Below, piece after piece: positions 34,854 to 44,562 of a stretch of DNA of 64,000 nucleotides (positions are counted from its first letter, which is position 1; each line of letters starts with the position of its first letter). The translations under genes and the position numbers were made by a program. This DNA comes from Oceanobacter antarcticus (GTDB lineage Bacteria > Pseudomonadota > Gammaproteobacteria > Pseudomonadales > Oceanobacteraceae), in assembly GCF_044962685.1 (NCBI RefSeq), contig NZ_JBBKTX010000007.1:1-64000 (forward strand), written 5' to 3'. Below the pieces are notes generated by a model. That model did no database searches. It was given only the letters and a program-made list of their open reading frames with translations, and had not been told where the DNA came from.

Positions 34854-36035
34854 TCAATCTTGAACTGGTTGCACTGAGACCAGCTGCCACTGGCCATTGA
34901 TGGTTTGCAGGGAATAATCCGCCTGCTGTGTATCCTGCTCGCGACAGGAGATAACGCGCATCCCCTGCTGCCGTAATTCATTCACTTGCTGCCAGAGCGC
35001 AGCATCGTCAGAGGTTGGCGCCAGCACCAGCGGTTTACGCTCCGGTACAAAATTACCCAGACGGGCCAAAACACGCAAATCGGCACTGAACCCCCGCGCC
35101 GGACGAGCACGGCCAAAGGCCTTGCCGGTTTCATCGTAACGACCACCCTGAGCAATTGCATCACCGTAACCTGGTACATAGGCACCAAATACCAGACCGG
35201 TGTGATACTGGTAACCCCGTAATTCCGTCAGGTCGATATACAGCGGTACCGCAGGGAAACGCGCCAGAATCTGGCTGGCAACCACGCGAATATGTTCCAG
35301 TTCTCCGGCTGCCGCCGGCACCAGTGCCGTCAACTTGCCAAAGCCGACTTCCAGATTGTCCAGCGTACCTTGTAAACGTGCCAGCAGTTGCAGCGCTGCG
35401 CGGCTATCGCTATCGGCAATTTCCCGTTCCGCCCAGGCATCAATATCACTGGCACATTTGAGTTTGAGCAAATCAAACAGCTCGGCCTGTTGTACCGTTG
35501 TCACACCAGCCTGTTCAGCAATCGCACGATATACACCGACGTTGCCGATATCCAGATGGACATTCTCAACAGCGCTGGCAGCCAGCAGGCTTAACATCAA
35601 GCCGAGCATCTCAACATCGGCTTCCGCCCCCGCTTCACCAAACAGCTCTGCGCCTATCTGGGTGGGTGTACGGCTGGCCAGCAGAGAACGAGCACGGGTA
35701 TGAAAAACCGTACGGCAATAACAGAAACGGCCAATTCCCTGCGGAGCCAAACTGTGGGCGTCGATTCTGGCAACCTGCGGTGTAGTATCCGCACTCAGTC
35801 CCAACATGCGGCCAGAGATCTGATCAGTTACCTTAAAAGTACGCAGATCGAGATCTTTGCCTGTGCCGGTCAGCAGCGCATCCAGATATTCCAGTACGGG
35901 CGGCATCACCAGGTCGTAACCCCAGCCGTCCATCAAGTCGAGTAAACGTCGACGCAAGTGTTCTATCTGCTGCGCTCCCGGCGGCAGGACTTCTTCAATA
36001 CCGTCCGGCAATAGCCAGCGATCCGCTAGAGTCAT
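34854..36035 (-). CDS. hisZ: ATP phosphoribosyltransferase regulatory subunit
   Basis: HisZ is a histidyl-tRNA-synthetase paralogue that makes short-form HisG active and feedback-sensitive to histidine. The 393-residue protein shows class II synthetase-like core motifs (YDLVMPPVLEYLDALL, TFKVTDQISGRMLGLSADTTPQVAR, GGRYDETGKAFGRARPARGFS) without a full anticodon-binding domain. Its partner hisG is more than 23 kb away at 10532. It is next to purA. Confidence 0.94.
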   Translation of the reverse strand: MTLADRWLLPDGIEEVLPPGAQQIEHLRRRLLDLMDGWGYDLVMPPVLEYLDALLTGTGKDLDLRTFKVTDQISGRMLGLSADTTPQVARIDAHSLAPQGIGRFCYCRTVFHTRARSLLASRTPTQIGAELFGEAGAEADVEMLGLMLSLLAASAVENVHLDIGNVGVYRAIAEQAGVTTVQQAELFDLLKLKCASDIDAWAEREIADSDSRAALQLLARLQGTLDNLEVGFGKLTALVPAAAGELEHIRVVASQILARFPAVPLYIDLTELRGYQYHTGLVFGAYVPGYGDAIAQGGRYDETGKAFGRARPARGFSADLRVLARLGNFVPERKPLVLAPTSDDAALWQQVNELRQQGMRVISCREQDTQQADYSLQTINGQWQLVSVQPVQD

Positions 36036-36048
36036 TGTTCAGCCTATA

Positions 36049-36240
36049 TCAATGGATAACATACAAGAGTGTCAGGCCCAGCACGATGCTGGCCAAGCCA
36101 ACCAGGCGTACCGTTCGGTCACTATTGGCAGCCGCCATTTTTACCCAGCATCGCCAACGCTGTGGAATCAGGAAAGGCGTCAGGCCTTCCAGGATCAATA
36201 CCAGACAAAAGGCGACCAGGAGTTCCTGCCAGAGCGTCAT
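36049..36240 (-). CDS. DUF2065 (YjeT-type) small membrane protein
   Basis: The 63-residue protein has two membrane helices (MTLWQELLVAFCLVLILEG... and the C-terminal LVGLASIVLGLTLLYVI), the YjeT/DUF2065 pattern. Such genes commonly sit between hflC and purA or hisZ, as here (13 bases before hisZ). The start at 36240 is the ATG next to TLWQELL; a longer frame at 36276 is less likely. Function unknown. Confidence 0.8.
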   Translation of the reverse strand: MTLWQELLVAFCLVLILEGLTPFLIPQRWRCWVKMAAANSDRTVRLVGLASIVLGLTLLYVIH

Positions 36241-36324
36241 ATCTTGATCTTCTTTACACACCAGCGCTTCTCGCATGAGTCAGTGCGCCTGACTACCGAT
36301 CGTCTGATGCTGTGGTTATGTCAC

Positions 36325-36351
36325 AAAAAAACCGGGCCTGTGCCCGGTTTT
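36325..36351 (-). terminator. Intrinsic terminator after hflC
   Basis: On the minus strand AAACCGGGC and GCCCGGTTT (36329-36337, 36342-36350) form a 9-bp stem with a 4-base loop followed by seven T residues. It sits 70 bases downstream of hflC and ahead of the small DUF2065 gene, so hflKC and yjeT-hisZ-purA are likely separate transcripts. Confidence 0.8.
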
Positions 36352-36419
36352 GGTGATTTTAGCAAAGCTGCGCGATGATGGCCATGAATCCGTACCCCGC
36401 AGCGGCTATCCACAGACTT

Positions 36420-37289
36420 TCAGTTACCGGAAGGGTCTTTGAGGTAACGGAAAAACTCACTGTCAGGCTTGAGCAAAATCACATCGTTCTGGTTAAACGT
36501 CTCGGTGTAGGCTGTCAGGCTACGAGTAAAGGCGTAGAACTCAGGATCCTTGCTGAACGCGGCATTATAGATGCGAGAAGCTTCTGCATCCCCTTCACCA
36601 CGAGTCCGTTCCGCATCCCGATAGGCTTCCGCTACAATCACGGTCTTCTGACGATCGGCGTCGGCCTGGATACCTTCTGCCAGCTCACGTCCCTGGGAAC
36701 GATGCTCACGCGCTTCACGCTCACGTTCCGCCGACATCCGCTGATAGACCGATTCGCTCAAGTCGTCGGGCAAATCAATCGCCTTGACCCGAACATCCAG
36801 CACTTCAATCCCCAATTCCGACTGGGTTTCGGTGTTCAGCAAGCCGGTCAGTTTGGTCATCAGCTCATCACGCTCGCCAGATACCACATCATGCATGGTG
36901 CGAGCAGCGATTTCGTCGCGCAGACCCTTGTTCATCAGGTTAGAGAGTAATTTCGATGCTTCCATCCGGTTGCCGGATGTTGCCTGATAGTAAGCCCGCA
37001 CATCCTTGATGCGCCATTTGGCGAAAGCATCAACAATGACGTACTTTTTACCCGCAGTCAGAAAACGGGCAGGGCTGGAATCAAGCGTCAACACACGGGC
37101 ATCAAACAGTTTGACAGTTTCAATAAACGGTACTTTCCAGTGTAAGCCGGGCTGAATGTCAGCATCGACAATTTCCCGGAATTTCAGTTTGATGGCACGT
37201 TCGGTTTCGTTAACCACGTACAAACCCTGACTGGCAAGCAGCAGGACAGCACCCACAATCACGGCACTGGCAAAGGCTTTCGGAGACAT
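36420..37289 (-). CDS. hflC: HflC, membrane modulator of FtsH
   Basis: HflC is an SPFH/prohibitin-family protein that forms the HflKC cage around the FtsH protease. The 289 residues have one N-terminal membrane helix (about 4-24), the SPFH domain (about 27-190; VNETERAIKLKFREIV), and a coiled-coil (about 190-240, RMSAEREREAREHRSQGRE). Start and hflK stop overlap at 37289. Confidence 0.94.
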   Translation of the reverse strand: MSPKAFASAVIVGAVLLLASQGLYVVNETERAIKLKFREIVDADIQPGLHWKVPFIETVKLFDARVLTLDSSPARFLTAGKKYVIVDAFAKWRIKDVRAYYQATSGNRMEASKLLSNLMNKGLRDEIAARTMHDVVSGERDELMTKLTGLLNTETQSELGIEVLDVRVKAIDLPDDLSESVYQRMSAEREREAREHRSQGRELAEGIQADADRQKTVIVAEAYRDAERTRGEGDAEASRIYNAAFSKDPEFYAFTRSLTAYTETFNQNDVILLKPDSEFFRYLKDPSGN

Positions 37290-38485
37290 TAACGACCCTC
37301 CCGACGGGTTGTAGTAGTAGTGGAGCTTTGACGTGAGCGTACTTCTTCCAGCACCTGATCGGTAAGGCGGGAAATATCGCTGCTGGTCAGCTGACCACTA
37401 CCCGATGCCGCCTGCGATGAGGGCATCGCCTTCATCAGCTGATCCAGTGGCAGATACATCATGTTGTTGCCACCATCAACATCGACCAACACCTTGCTGG
37501 ACTGGGTATACACATCTGAAATGGCATCAATATACAAACGCTCACGCATAACTTTGGGAGCCTTGCGGTATTCCGCCAGCAGATCGTTAAAGCGGGCAGC
37601 CTGACCTTCGGCACGAGCAATAACCTGTTCTTTATAGGCCGAGGCTTCTTCCAGCTGACGCTGGGCACGACCACGAGCTTCAGGAACCACCGAGTTGGCA
37701 TAGGCTTCGGATTCGCTGATAAAACGATCCTTGTCCTGCTTCGCTTTTTGCACATCATCAAACGATGCTTTCACCTGTGAAGGTGGACGGGCATCCTTGA
37801 TGTTGACTGTATTCAGCACCATACCGGTCTGATAGCGATCGAGATAATCCTGCAGCCGGAGCTGCACCTGATCGGCCAGCAGATTACGACCAACCGTCAA
37901 AATCTGATCCATTTCTGTCGAACCTACTTCATGACGCAGGGCACTTTCAGCAGCAGCCACCAGTGTACGCTCTGGGGATTCAACCCGCAGGGCATACGCA
38001 ACCGGATCGGATACGCGGTACTGCACGCTGAGCTCAATTTCGACGATATTTTCGTCTTCAGTCAGCATGCGTTCCTTGACTTCCACTTCACGAACACCCG
38101 TGGTGTTGACCGGGATAACCTGATCTACCATTGGAATTTTGAAACGCAAACCGGGATTTTCTGTCGCACTGTACTCACCCAGGCGCAGCACCACACCACG
38201 CTCGGTTTCATCCAGCGTATAGACCGAGTTAAATCCCAGCAAGACAATCAGAATGGCACCGGCGATCGCGAACAGCCCGCCAAAACCGCCACTGCCGTTG
38301 TCCTTGTTATTACCGCCGCCAGACCCCTTGCCACCAAACATGCTGTTGAGCTTGTCAAGCAGCTGTTTGAGTGCCTCGTCCAGATCGGGTGGCTGACCGC
38401 CGCCGCCGCGGTTGTTGTTACCGCGGTTGTTGTTACCCCAGGGATCGTTGGGATTGCCCTTACCGCCGGGCTCATTCCAGGCCAT
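37289..38485 (-). CDS. hflK: HflK, membrane modulator of FtsH
   Basis: The 398-residue partner of HflC has a glycine/asparagine-rich N-terminus (about 5-70), a membrane helix (GGLFAIAGAILIVLLGFNSVY), an SPFH domain and a long coiled-coil helix. The ATG at 38485 with GGAG 6 bases before is chosen over a TTG at 38497. The hflX-hflK-hflC order is standard. Confidence 0.94.
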   Translation of the reverse strand: MAWNEPGGKGNPNDPWGNNNRGNNNRGGGGQPPDLDEALKQLLDKLNSMFGGKGSGGGNNKDNGSGGFGGLFAIAGAILIVLLGFNSVYTLDETERGVVLRLGEYSATENPGLRFKIPMVDQVIPVNTTGVREVEVKERMLTEDENIVEIELSVQYRVSDPVAYALRVESPERTLVAAAESALRHEVGSTEMDQILTVGRNLLADQVQLRLQDYLDRYQTGMVLNTVNIKDARPPSQVKASFDDVQKAKQDKDRFISESEAYANSVVPEARGRAQRQLEEASAYKEQVIARAEGQAARFNDLLAEYRKAPKVMRERLYIDAISDVYTQSSKVLVDVDGGNNMMYLPLDQLMKAMPSSQAASGSGQLTSSDISRLTDQVLEEVRSRQSSTTTTTRREGR

Positions 38486-38517
38486 AGTTAACTCCAATCA
38501 GGAAGCATCCAATACAT

Positions 38518-38570
38518 AAAAACCGGGCCTTACTCGCCGCTCCCCACAGGGAGTGACATTCGGGCCCGTT
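38518..38570 (-). terminator. Two-tier hairpin between hflX and hflK
   Basis: On the minus strand an outer arm pair (GGGCC with GGCCC, one bulge) encloses an inner CTCCC/GGGAG stem, followed by a T5 run (GGTTTTTA). It lies about 65 bases after hflX and 35 bases before hflK, so it may separate or attenuate transcription between them. Confidence 0.5.
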
Positions 38571-38633
38571 CAGAAAATTCAGTCGTACAATGATAACGAT
38601 TTTGGCCAGGATTGCGACCAAAGCCGTTGCTGG

Positions 38634-39944
38634 TTACTGCCAGGCTTCACGAATTTCTGGCAAAAACCGGGATTCGGCGATGTCCGCCCGTGCCAATGCA
38701 CGTTTAAAGTCCTCGACCTGCAAGCGCACCGACAACCGTATATCGCCATTATCTTCATGCTGTTCGCGCTGGATAGCACCCAGCCCGTACAGTATGGCAC
38801 GCAGTTTGGCATCCGCCGGGGTTAGCAGAATGTCTTCGTCCAGTAGTTCTTTACCCAGCAATTCACCAATCGCCCGGGTTAACAGCTCGAAACCGTTACG
38901 TTCAACCGCCGATAGCCAGATGGCTTCTGGCTGCCCATGTTCGTCGCGATCAATACGTGCCTCGCCCCGCTCCAACAAATCAATCTTGTTGTAGACACGC
39001 AATTGTGGCACATCGCTGGCGTCAATTTCTGCCAATACGGACTCAACCTCGGCGATGTTGCCATCCCGCTCGGCTGCCGCACAATCGACAACATGCAGCA
39101 GCAAATCAGCCTCTGCGGCCTCTTGTAAGGTCGCCTGAAAAGCGTCTACCAGCTTATGAGGCAAATGACGGATAAAACCCACCGTATCGGCCAATACCAC
39201 TTCGCCGATGTCATCCACCGGCAGGCGACGCAAGGTCGGATCCAGAGTCGCAAACAGCTGGTTGGCAGCATACACTTCGGCACTGGTCAGAGCGTTAAAC
39301 AAGGTCGACTTGCCCGCGTTGGTGTAACCCACAATAGCCACCGTCGGAATCGATGAACGCTGTCGTGCTCGCCTGCCCTGTTGCCGTTGGGCACGCACCT
39401 TGGCCAGCCGGGCATGGATGTTTTTCACCCGCTCACGCAGCAGCCGCCGGTCGGTTTCGAGCTGGGTTTCACCCGGCCCGCGCATGCCTATTCCCCCTTT
39501 TTGCCGCTCAAGGTGAGTCCAGCCGCGAATCAGCCGGGTTGACTGGTATTGCAGCTGTGCCAACTCAACCTGCAGCTTACCCTCGTGAGTACGGGCTCGC
39601 TGGGCAAAAATATCCAGAATAAGACCGGTGCGATCAAGCACACGGCACTTCAGGGTGCGTTCAAGATTGCGCTCCTGACTGGGGGAAAGAGAGTGATTGA
39701 AGATCACCAGTTCGCAGTCGTGCAAATGCACGAGGTCATGAATTTCCTCAACCTTGCCGCTGCCAATAAAAAATTTGGCATCTGGCACATCACGTTTGCT
39801 GGTAACCAGTTCGACCGGATCAGCTCCGGCGGAGATCACGAGCTCCCGAAATTCGGCAACGTCTTCACGATTGACGCCTTCCGGGAAATCGATATGCACC
39901 AGAACGGCTGTCTCGCCGCCGTTCTGTGGGCGCTCAAAAAACAA
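38634..39944 (-). CDS. hflX: GTPase HflX
   Basis: HflX is a ribosome-binding GTPase that splits stalled ribosomes under stress. The 436-residue protein has the N-terminal HflX domain, then the G domain with GYTNAGKSTLFNAL (G1), DTVGFIRHLPHKLVDAF (G3) and NKIDLL (G4). It begins 22 bases after hfq ends, the usual hfq-hflX-hflK-hflC order. Confidence 0.95.
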   Translation of the reverse strand: MFFERPQNGGETAVLVHIDFPEGVNREDVAEFRELVISAGADPVELVTSKRDVPDAKFFIGSGKVEEIHDLVHLHDCELVIFNHSLSPSQERNLERTLKCRVLDRTGLILDIFAQRARTHEGKLQVELAQLQYQSTRLIRGWTHLERQKGGIGMRGPGETQLETDRRLLRERVKNIHARLAKVRAQRQQGRRARQRSSIPTVAIVGYTNAGKSTLFNALTSAEVYAANQLFATLDPTLRRLPVDDIGEVVLADTVGFIRHLPHKLVDAFQATLQEAAEADLLLHVVDCAAAERDGNIAEVESVLAEIDASDVPQLRVYNKIDLLERGEARIDRDEHGQPEAIWLSAVERNGFELLTRAIGELLGKELLDEDILLTPADAKLRAILYGLGAIQREQHEDNGDIRLSVRLQVEDFKRALARADIAESRFLPEIREAWQ

Positions 39945-39966
39945 TTAGACGCTACTCCCAATCCTG

Positions 39967-40218
39967 TCAGTTATCGTCGCCGGATTCGTCACCGGTTTCC
40001 ATTGGCTGCATCCGCACGTTACGGGATGGCACAACGGTTGAGATGGCGTGTTTGTAAACCATTTGGCTGACGGTGTTTTTCAGCAAAATTACAAATTGAT
40101 CAAACGATTCGATCTGCCCTTGCAACTTGATTCCATTAACCAGAAAGATGGATACCGGAATACGCTCTTTCCTGAGCTGATTTAGGTAAGGGTCTTGTAG
40201 CGAGTGCCCTTTTGACAT
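39967..40218 (-). CDS. hfq: RNA chaperone Hfq
   Basis: The 83-residue Sm-like protein has the classic opening MSKGHSLQDPYLNQLRKERI, the Sm1 motif (VNGIKLQGQIESFDQFVILL) and the Sm2 YKHAISTVVP signature. It helps small RNAs pair with mRNAs. The start at 40218 is the conventional Hfq start; an upstream in-frame codon at 40251 is not used. Confidence 0.97.
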   Translation of the reverse strand: MSKGHSLQDPYLNQLRKERIPVSIFLVNGIKLQGQIESFDQFVILLKNTVSQMVYKHAISTVVPSRNVRMQPMETGDESGDDN

Positions 40219-40296
40219 TGTTGTAGTCTCCTCAAAGAGTGGTGCCCCCAATATACGGCGGCAAAAAAAATAGAATAAACCCAGTCCGCTGCTTTT

Positions 40297-41253
40297 TCAG
40301 GGCAACTCGCTAAATATGGCGTTCGCCTCAAGTATTTTCAAGGCACTTGTCAACAGATCCGGTGAATCTGTCTCAAGCCAGTGTAAATCAGGCCAGCTGC
40401 GCAACCAGGTGATCTGCCGTTTGGCCAGCTGACGCGTGGCAATAATGCCGCGTTCTCTCATACTGTCGTAATCATACAGTCCATCAAGGTATTCCCATAC
40501 CTGGCGATAGCCGACTGCCCTGATGGAGGGCAGGCCGGTGTGTAAATCGCCGCGCTGGTACAAGCGCCGTACTTCATCAACAAAACCTTGCTGCAGCATC
40601 TGTTCAAAACGCCAGGCGATACGCTGGTGCAATAGCGCCCGGTCTGTCGGGCAAACCGCAAGGTTGACCAGCTGATACGGCAGCGGTTCCGTTTGTTGTT
40701 CAGCCCAGTACTCGGTCAGGGTTTTGCCGGATACCCGATACACTTCCAGCGCCCGCTGGATCCGTTGCTGATCCATCGGTTGCAAACGCGCGGCTGCGGC
40801 CGGATCCACTTCTGCCAGACGCTCATGCATCCACGGCCAGCCTTGGGTTTCGGCTTCGGCCAGCAACTGGCTGCGCACCGACTCATCGGCCTGGGGCAAG
40901 TCCGCAGCACCATCACGCAGGAATTTGAAATACATCATGGTGCCACCCACCAGCAGTGGAATACGGCCTCGGGCGCTGATCTCCGCCATCTCACGCAAGG
41001 CATCCTCGCGAAAGGTAGCAGCGGAATAGGACTCTGCCGGATCACACAAATTAATCAGCCGATGAGGCGCCTGGGCCAGCATGGCAGCGTCAGGCTTGGC
41101 CGTACCAATATCCATATCGCGATACACCAGCGCCGAGTCGACACTGATAATGTCACACGGATAGCGATTCGCCAGCGCCAGCGCCAGCGCCGTCTTGCCA
41201 GACGCAGTTGGCCCCATCAAAAAAATAGCCGGCGGCAAACGGGATTGGCTCAC
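40297..41253 (-). CDS. miaA: tRNA dimethylallyltransferase
   Basis: MiaA adds an isopentenyl group to A37 of tRNAs reading UNN codons. The 318-residue protein has the P-loop GPTASGKTALALALA and the DMDIGTAKP, GGTMMYFK and RQLAKRQITWLR motifs. It uses a GTG start at 41253 whose first base is the last base of the mutL TAG. Confidence 0.95.
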   Translation of the reverse strand: MSQSRLPPAIFLMGPTASGKTALALALANRYPCDIISVDSALVYRDMDIGTAKPDAAMLAQAPHRLINLCDPAESYSAATFREDALREMAEISARGRIPLLVGGTMMYFKFLRDGAADLPQADESVRSQLLAEAETQGWPWMHERLAEVDPAAAARLQPMDQQRIQRALEVYRVSGKTLTEYWAEQQTEPLPYQLVNLAVCPTDRALLHQRIAWRFEQMLQQGFVDEVRRLYQRGDLHTGLPSIRAVGYRQVWEYLDGLYDYDSMRERGIIATRQLAKRQITWLRSWPDLHWLETDSPDLLTSALKILEANAIFSELP

Positions 41254-43172
41254 TAGCGCCCCCTCAGAAACAGTTTGTCGAGTTCAGTCATACTGAGCTG
41301 GGTCCAGGTCGGGCGGCCATGATTACATTGACCACTGCGCTCCGTCGCCTCCATATCACGCAACAGAGCGTTCATTTCGGCAATCGTCAGTTTACGATTG
41401 GCCCGCACCGAACCATGACAGGCCATGGTCGACAGAATTTCGTTGCGATGTGCCTGAATCCGGTCAGAAGTGCCATGTTCCAGCAGATCGCCCAACATAT
41501 CGGTCACCAGCTGCGGCACCACGGCCTGCTGCAGCAGCACCGGAATTTGTCGAATCAACAATGACTCCGGCCCAACACGGGCCAGCTCAACCCCGAGTTG
41601 GCGGAACTCTTCGGCATGCTGCTCGGCCATATCCGCTTCGCGTTCACTGACGGCGAGGGTCTCCGGCACCAGCAAGGGCTGGCTGACGACCTGTTGTTGA
41701 TCGACGGCCAGCTTCAAACGCTCATAGGTAATCCGTTCGTGGGCCGCATGCATATCAACCAGCACCAGCCCGACGGTGTTCTGCGCCAAAATATAAATAC
41801 CGTGCAATTGAGCAATAGCCAGACCGAGCGGTGGCATATCACCGTCATCGGTTGCTGGCATTACGGCGGGCTGTCCAGACAACGGTAGTGGTTGGCTCAT
41901 GGCCTGATAAGCGCTGAGTTGGTCGGCAACCTGATTACCAGAGGGGCGCTGGCCAAATGGCTGCGCCTGATTGCCAATCGCAGCCCTGCTGCTGGCCTGG
42001 GCCTGCCAGGGTAAACGCTCCTGACCGGTAAATTCTCCCGTTGCCTGACCCGTCACCGGCAGCGACTGTCTGGCCGGATGCAAGACACCGTCACTCGCAA
42101 CCGTTGGCTTGCCATCCGCCATCCCTGCTCCCAGCGCATCGGCATTGGTCGGCGGCAATTGATCGGACGGACGCACATCCGCCAGTACCCGGTGCAAGGT
42201 TCGAAACAGAAAATCATGCACCAGCCGACCATCACGAAACCGCACTTCGTGCTTGGTCGGATGCACATTCACATCCACCAGTTTTGGATCCAGCGTCAGG
42301 TAGAGCACAAAGGCCGGATGGCGACCATGAAACAGCACATCACGGTAGGCTTGTTTGATCGCATGGACGACCAACCGGTCACGCACAGCACGCCCATTGA
42401 CGTAAAAATATTGCATATCCGCCTGCGAGCGCGAAAAGGTCGGCAACGCCACCCAGCCAGACAGCGACAAACCCGCCGCCTCGGTATCCACATGCAGGGC
42501 GTTATCGATAAACTGCGGTGACAAGATCGCCGCTACCCGGCGTTCCTGTTCGATACCCCGGCTGGCAACACGTAGCTGATGGATGACGCGATTGTTATGA
42601 CGCAAACAAAACGCCACGTCGTAACGACTCAGCGCCAGTTTCTTCAGATGTTCTTCAAGGTGGGAGAATTCGGTTTTTTCGGTACGCAGAAATTTGCGCC
42701 GGGCCGGAGTATTAAAAAACAGGTCTCGCACTTCCAGTGTTGTCCCTTCCGGGTGCGCCGCCGGGGAGACACTGGTCACCATATCACGACCTTCGGCACT
42801 CACCTGCCAGGCATCCGTGGCCTCATGATAACGCGACGTCAGGGTCAGTCGGGAAACCGAGCTGATAGACGCCAGCGCCTCGCCCCGAAACCCCATGGTA
42901 ATCACGGCTTCCAGATCATCAAGAGTATTAATCTTACTGGTGGCATGGCGGCTCAACGCCAGCGGCAGATCGTCTTTTTCGATACCGCAGCCATTATCAC
43001 GCACCCGTAACAACTTGATTCCGCCTTGCTCGGCGTCCACGTCAATGCGGGTTGCACCCGCGTCCAGCGCGTTTTCAACCAGTTCCTTGACGATATTGGC
43101 AGGACGTTCCACCACCTCCCCGGCAGCAATCTGGTTGGCCAGGCGAGGAGAAAGCAGATGAATATTGGGCAT
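41253..43172 (-). CDS. mutL: DNA mismatch repair protein MutL (endonuclease type)
   Basis: The 639-residue protein has the GHKL ATPase N-terminal domain (NIVKELVENALDAGATRI, GFRGEALASI, TTLEVRDLFFNTPARRKF) and a C-terminal domain with DMHAAHERITYE, ACHGSVRANR and CNHGRP. The D-[QM]-HA-(X)2-E-(X)4-E form is the metal-binding motif of MutL proteins that nick DNA themselves in bacteria without MutH. The ATG at 43172 matches the family start MPNIHLL. Confidence 0.95.
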   Translation of the reverse strand: MPNIHLLSPRLANQIAAGEVVERPANIVKELVENALDAGATRIDVDAEQGGIKLLRVRDNGCGIEKDDLPLALSRHATSKINTLDDLEAVITMGFRGEALASISSVSRLTLTSRYHEATDAWQVSAEGRDMVTSVSPAAHPEGTTLEVRDLFFNTPARRKFLRTEKTEFSHLEEHLKKLALSRYDVAFCLRHNNRVIHQLRVASRGIEQERRVAAILSPQFIDNALHVDTEAAGLSLSGWVALPTFSRSQADMQYFYVNGRAVRDRLVVHAIKQAYRDVLFHGRHPAFVLYLTLDPKLVDVNVHPTKHEVRFRDGRLVHDFLFRTLHRVLADVRPSDQLPPTNADALGAGMADGKPTVASDGVLHPARQSLPVTGQATGEFTGQERLPWQAQASSRAAIGNQAQPFGQRPSGNQVADQLSAYQAMSQPLPLSGQPAVMPATDDGDMPPLGLAIAQLHGIYILAQNTVGLVLVDMHAAHERITYERLKLAVDQQQVVSQPLLVPETLAVSEREADMAEQHAEEFRQLGVELARVGPESLLIRQIPVLLQQAVVPQLVTDMLGDLLEHGTSDRIQAHRNEILSTMACHGSVRANRKLTIAEMNALLRDMEATERSGQCNHGRPTWTQLSMTELDKLFLRGR

Positions 43173-43179
43173 GAGTTCT

Positions 43180-44562
43180 TCAGGAGCTGGGGATTTTGAT
43201 GGTTTGACCAATACGAATCTGATCATCGCTCAGACCGTTGATACGGCGCAACTCGTTCAAGGCTACACCATTCTGAACGGCAATGTCCGACAGGGTATCA
43301 CCACTACGAATGACATAGGAGTGCCAATGGTCAGCGCCATCCTGATTACGGCGACGCTCCGCCTCCAGCAAGGTGCCACTGGGCGGATGATCACTGAAAT
43401 AGTCCTTGATGCCATTAAAAATGGCCGCTGCCATTTTCTGCTGATAACTGCGCGTATTCAGCTTGCGTTCTTCTTCCGGGTTGGAAATAAATCCGGTTTC
43501 AACCAGCAAGGCTGGCATGTCCGGTGCTTTCAACACCACAAACGCCGCTTCTTCCACCTGACGCTTGTGCAAATGAGATATTTTATCCATATGTCCAAGG
43601 ATGTCGGCTCCAATACGCTTGCTGGAATTACGCTGATACGTCATCGACAGATCCAGCAACGTCATTCTCAAATGATCGTCCTTGTCTTCCAGCGAGATCC
43701 CGCCAATCAGGTCGGCGTCGTTTTCCTTGTCCGCCAGCCAGCGGGCGGTCTCGCTGGTCGCGCCCCGATCGGACAACACATACACCGAACTGCCGTTGGC
43801 ACTGGATTGTTTAAACGCATCGGCATGAATTGAAACCAGAAAGTCAGCATTGGCGGCCCGGGCTTTTTCAGTCCGTTCCCGCAAGCCAATATAATAATCG
43901 CCGGTGCGTACCATAAAGGGGGTAAAACCCGCTTCCTGCTTCAACAGCGCCTGCAATTCCTTGGCGATGGCCAGCACCACGTGTTTTTCCTTGGTACGGC
44001 GTGCACCTGAAGCACCTGGGTCTTCCCCACCATGGCCAGCATCAATGGCAACAATAATGTCCCGCCTGCGAGATTCCGGCGTATCGGCCTTTTTAACCGG
44101 TTTTACCGGCGATAACGACTGGGTGGTTTCCGGCCGTTTCAAATCAATCACCAGTCGATGGCTGGAATAGACCTCATTCGGCGGTAACGGGAAACTGCTC
44201 GGATTCAGCGTTTCATTCAGATCGAGTACAATCCGCAATACTTTTTTACTGGGGTGACCGGTGCGAATACTCGCAACCGCCGTCCCTTCCAGATCGATCG
44301 CAGCGGTATCCAGCAACATTTCAGCATCCGTCAGATCAATCACAACACGACTGGGAGAGCTGAGCGGAAAAATCTTGTGCTCGGAAGGCTCGGTCAAATC
44401 AAACACCAGTCGGGTACTTTCCGGCGACTGCCATACCCGGATATCGCGGACATCAGCATTGGCAATAACGCTGCCACCAAAAGCCAGCCACAAACAGACA
44501 TGCCAGAGTACTGACTTTTTCGCCCCAACCGGAGTTGCTTTTGCGGCACGGGACAACGTCAT
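43180..44562 (-). CDS. amiB: N-acetylmuramoyl-L-alanine amidase AmiB/AmiC type
   Basis: The 460-residue periplasmic amidase splits septal peptidoglycan during division. It has a signal peptide (about 17-36), an AMIN domain (about 38-140), a catalytic Amidase_3 domain (about 168-390) with zinc ligands in AIDAGHGGEDPG, SIHADAF and LVETGFISN, and a C-terminal LysM domain (SYVIRSGDTLSDIAVQNGV). It lies 7 bases downstream-to-upstream of mutL and overlaps tsaE by 4 bases. Confidence 0.93.
   Translation of the reverse strand: MTLSRAAKATPVGAKKSVLWHVCLWLAFGGSVIANADVRDIRVWQSPESTRLVFDLTEPSEHKIFPLSSPSRVVIDLTDAEMLLDTAAIDLEGTAVASIRTGHPSKKVLRIVLDLNETLNPSSFPLPPNEVYSSHRLVIDLKRPETTQSLSPVKPVKKADTPESRRRDIIVAIDAGHGGEDPGASGARRTKEKHVVLAIAKELQALLKQEAGFTPFMVRTGDYYIGLRERTEKARAANADFLVSIHADAFKQSSANGSSVYVLSDRGATSETARWLADKENDADLIGGISLEDKDDHLRMTLLDLSMTYQRNSSKRIGADILGHMDKISHLHKRQVEEAAFVVLKAPDMPALLVETGFISNPEEERKLNTRSYQQKMAAAIFNGIKDYFSDHPPSGTLLEAERRRNQDGADHWHSYVIRSGDTLSDIAVQNGVALNELRRINGLSDDQIRIGQTIKIPSS

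Noticed and set aside
34847..34981. Longer N-terminus for PurA
   Set aside because: It overlaps the end of hisZ and the family start MGKSVVVLG is at 34846.
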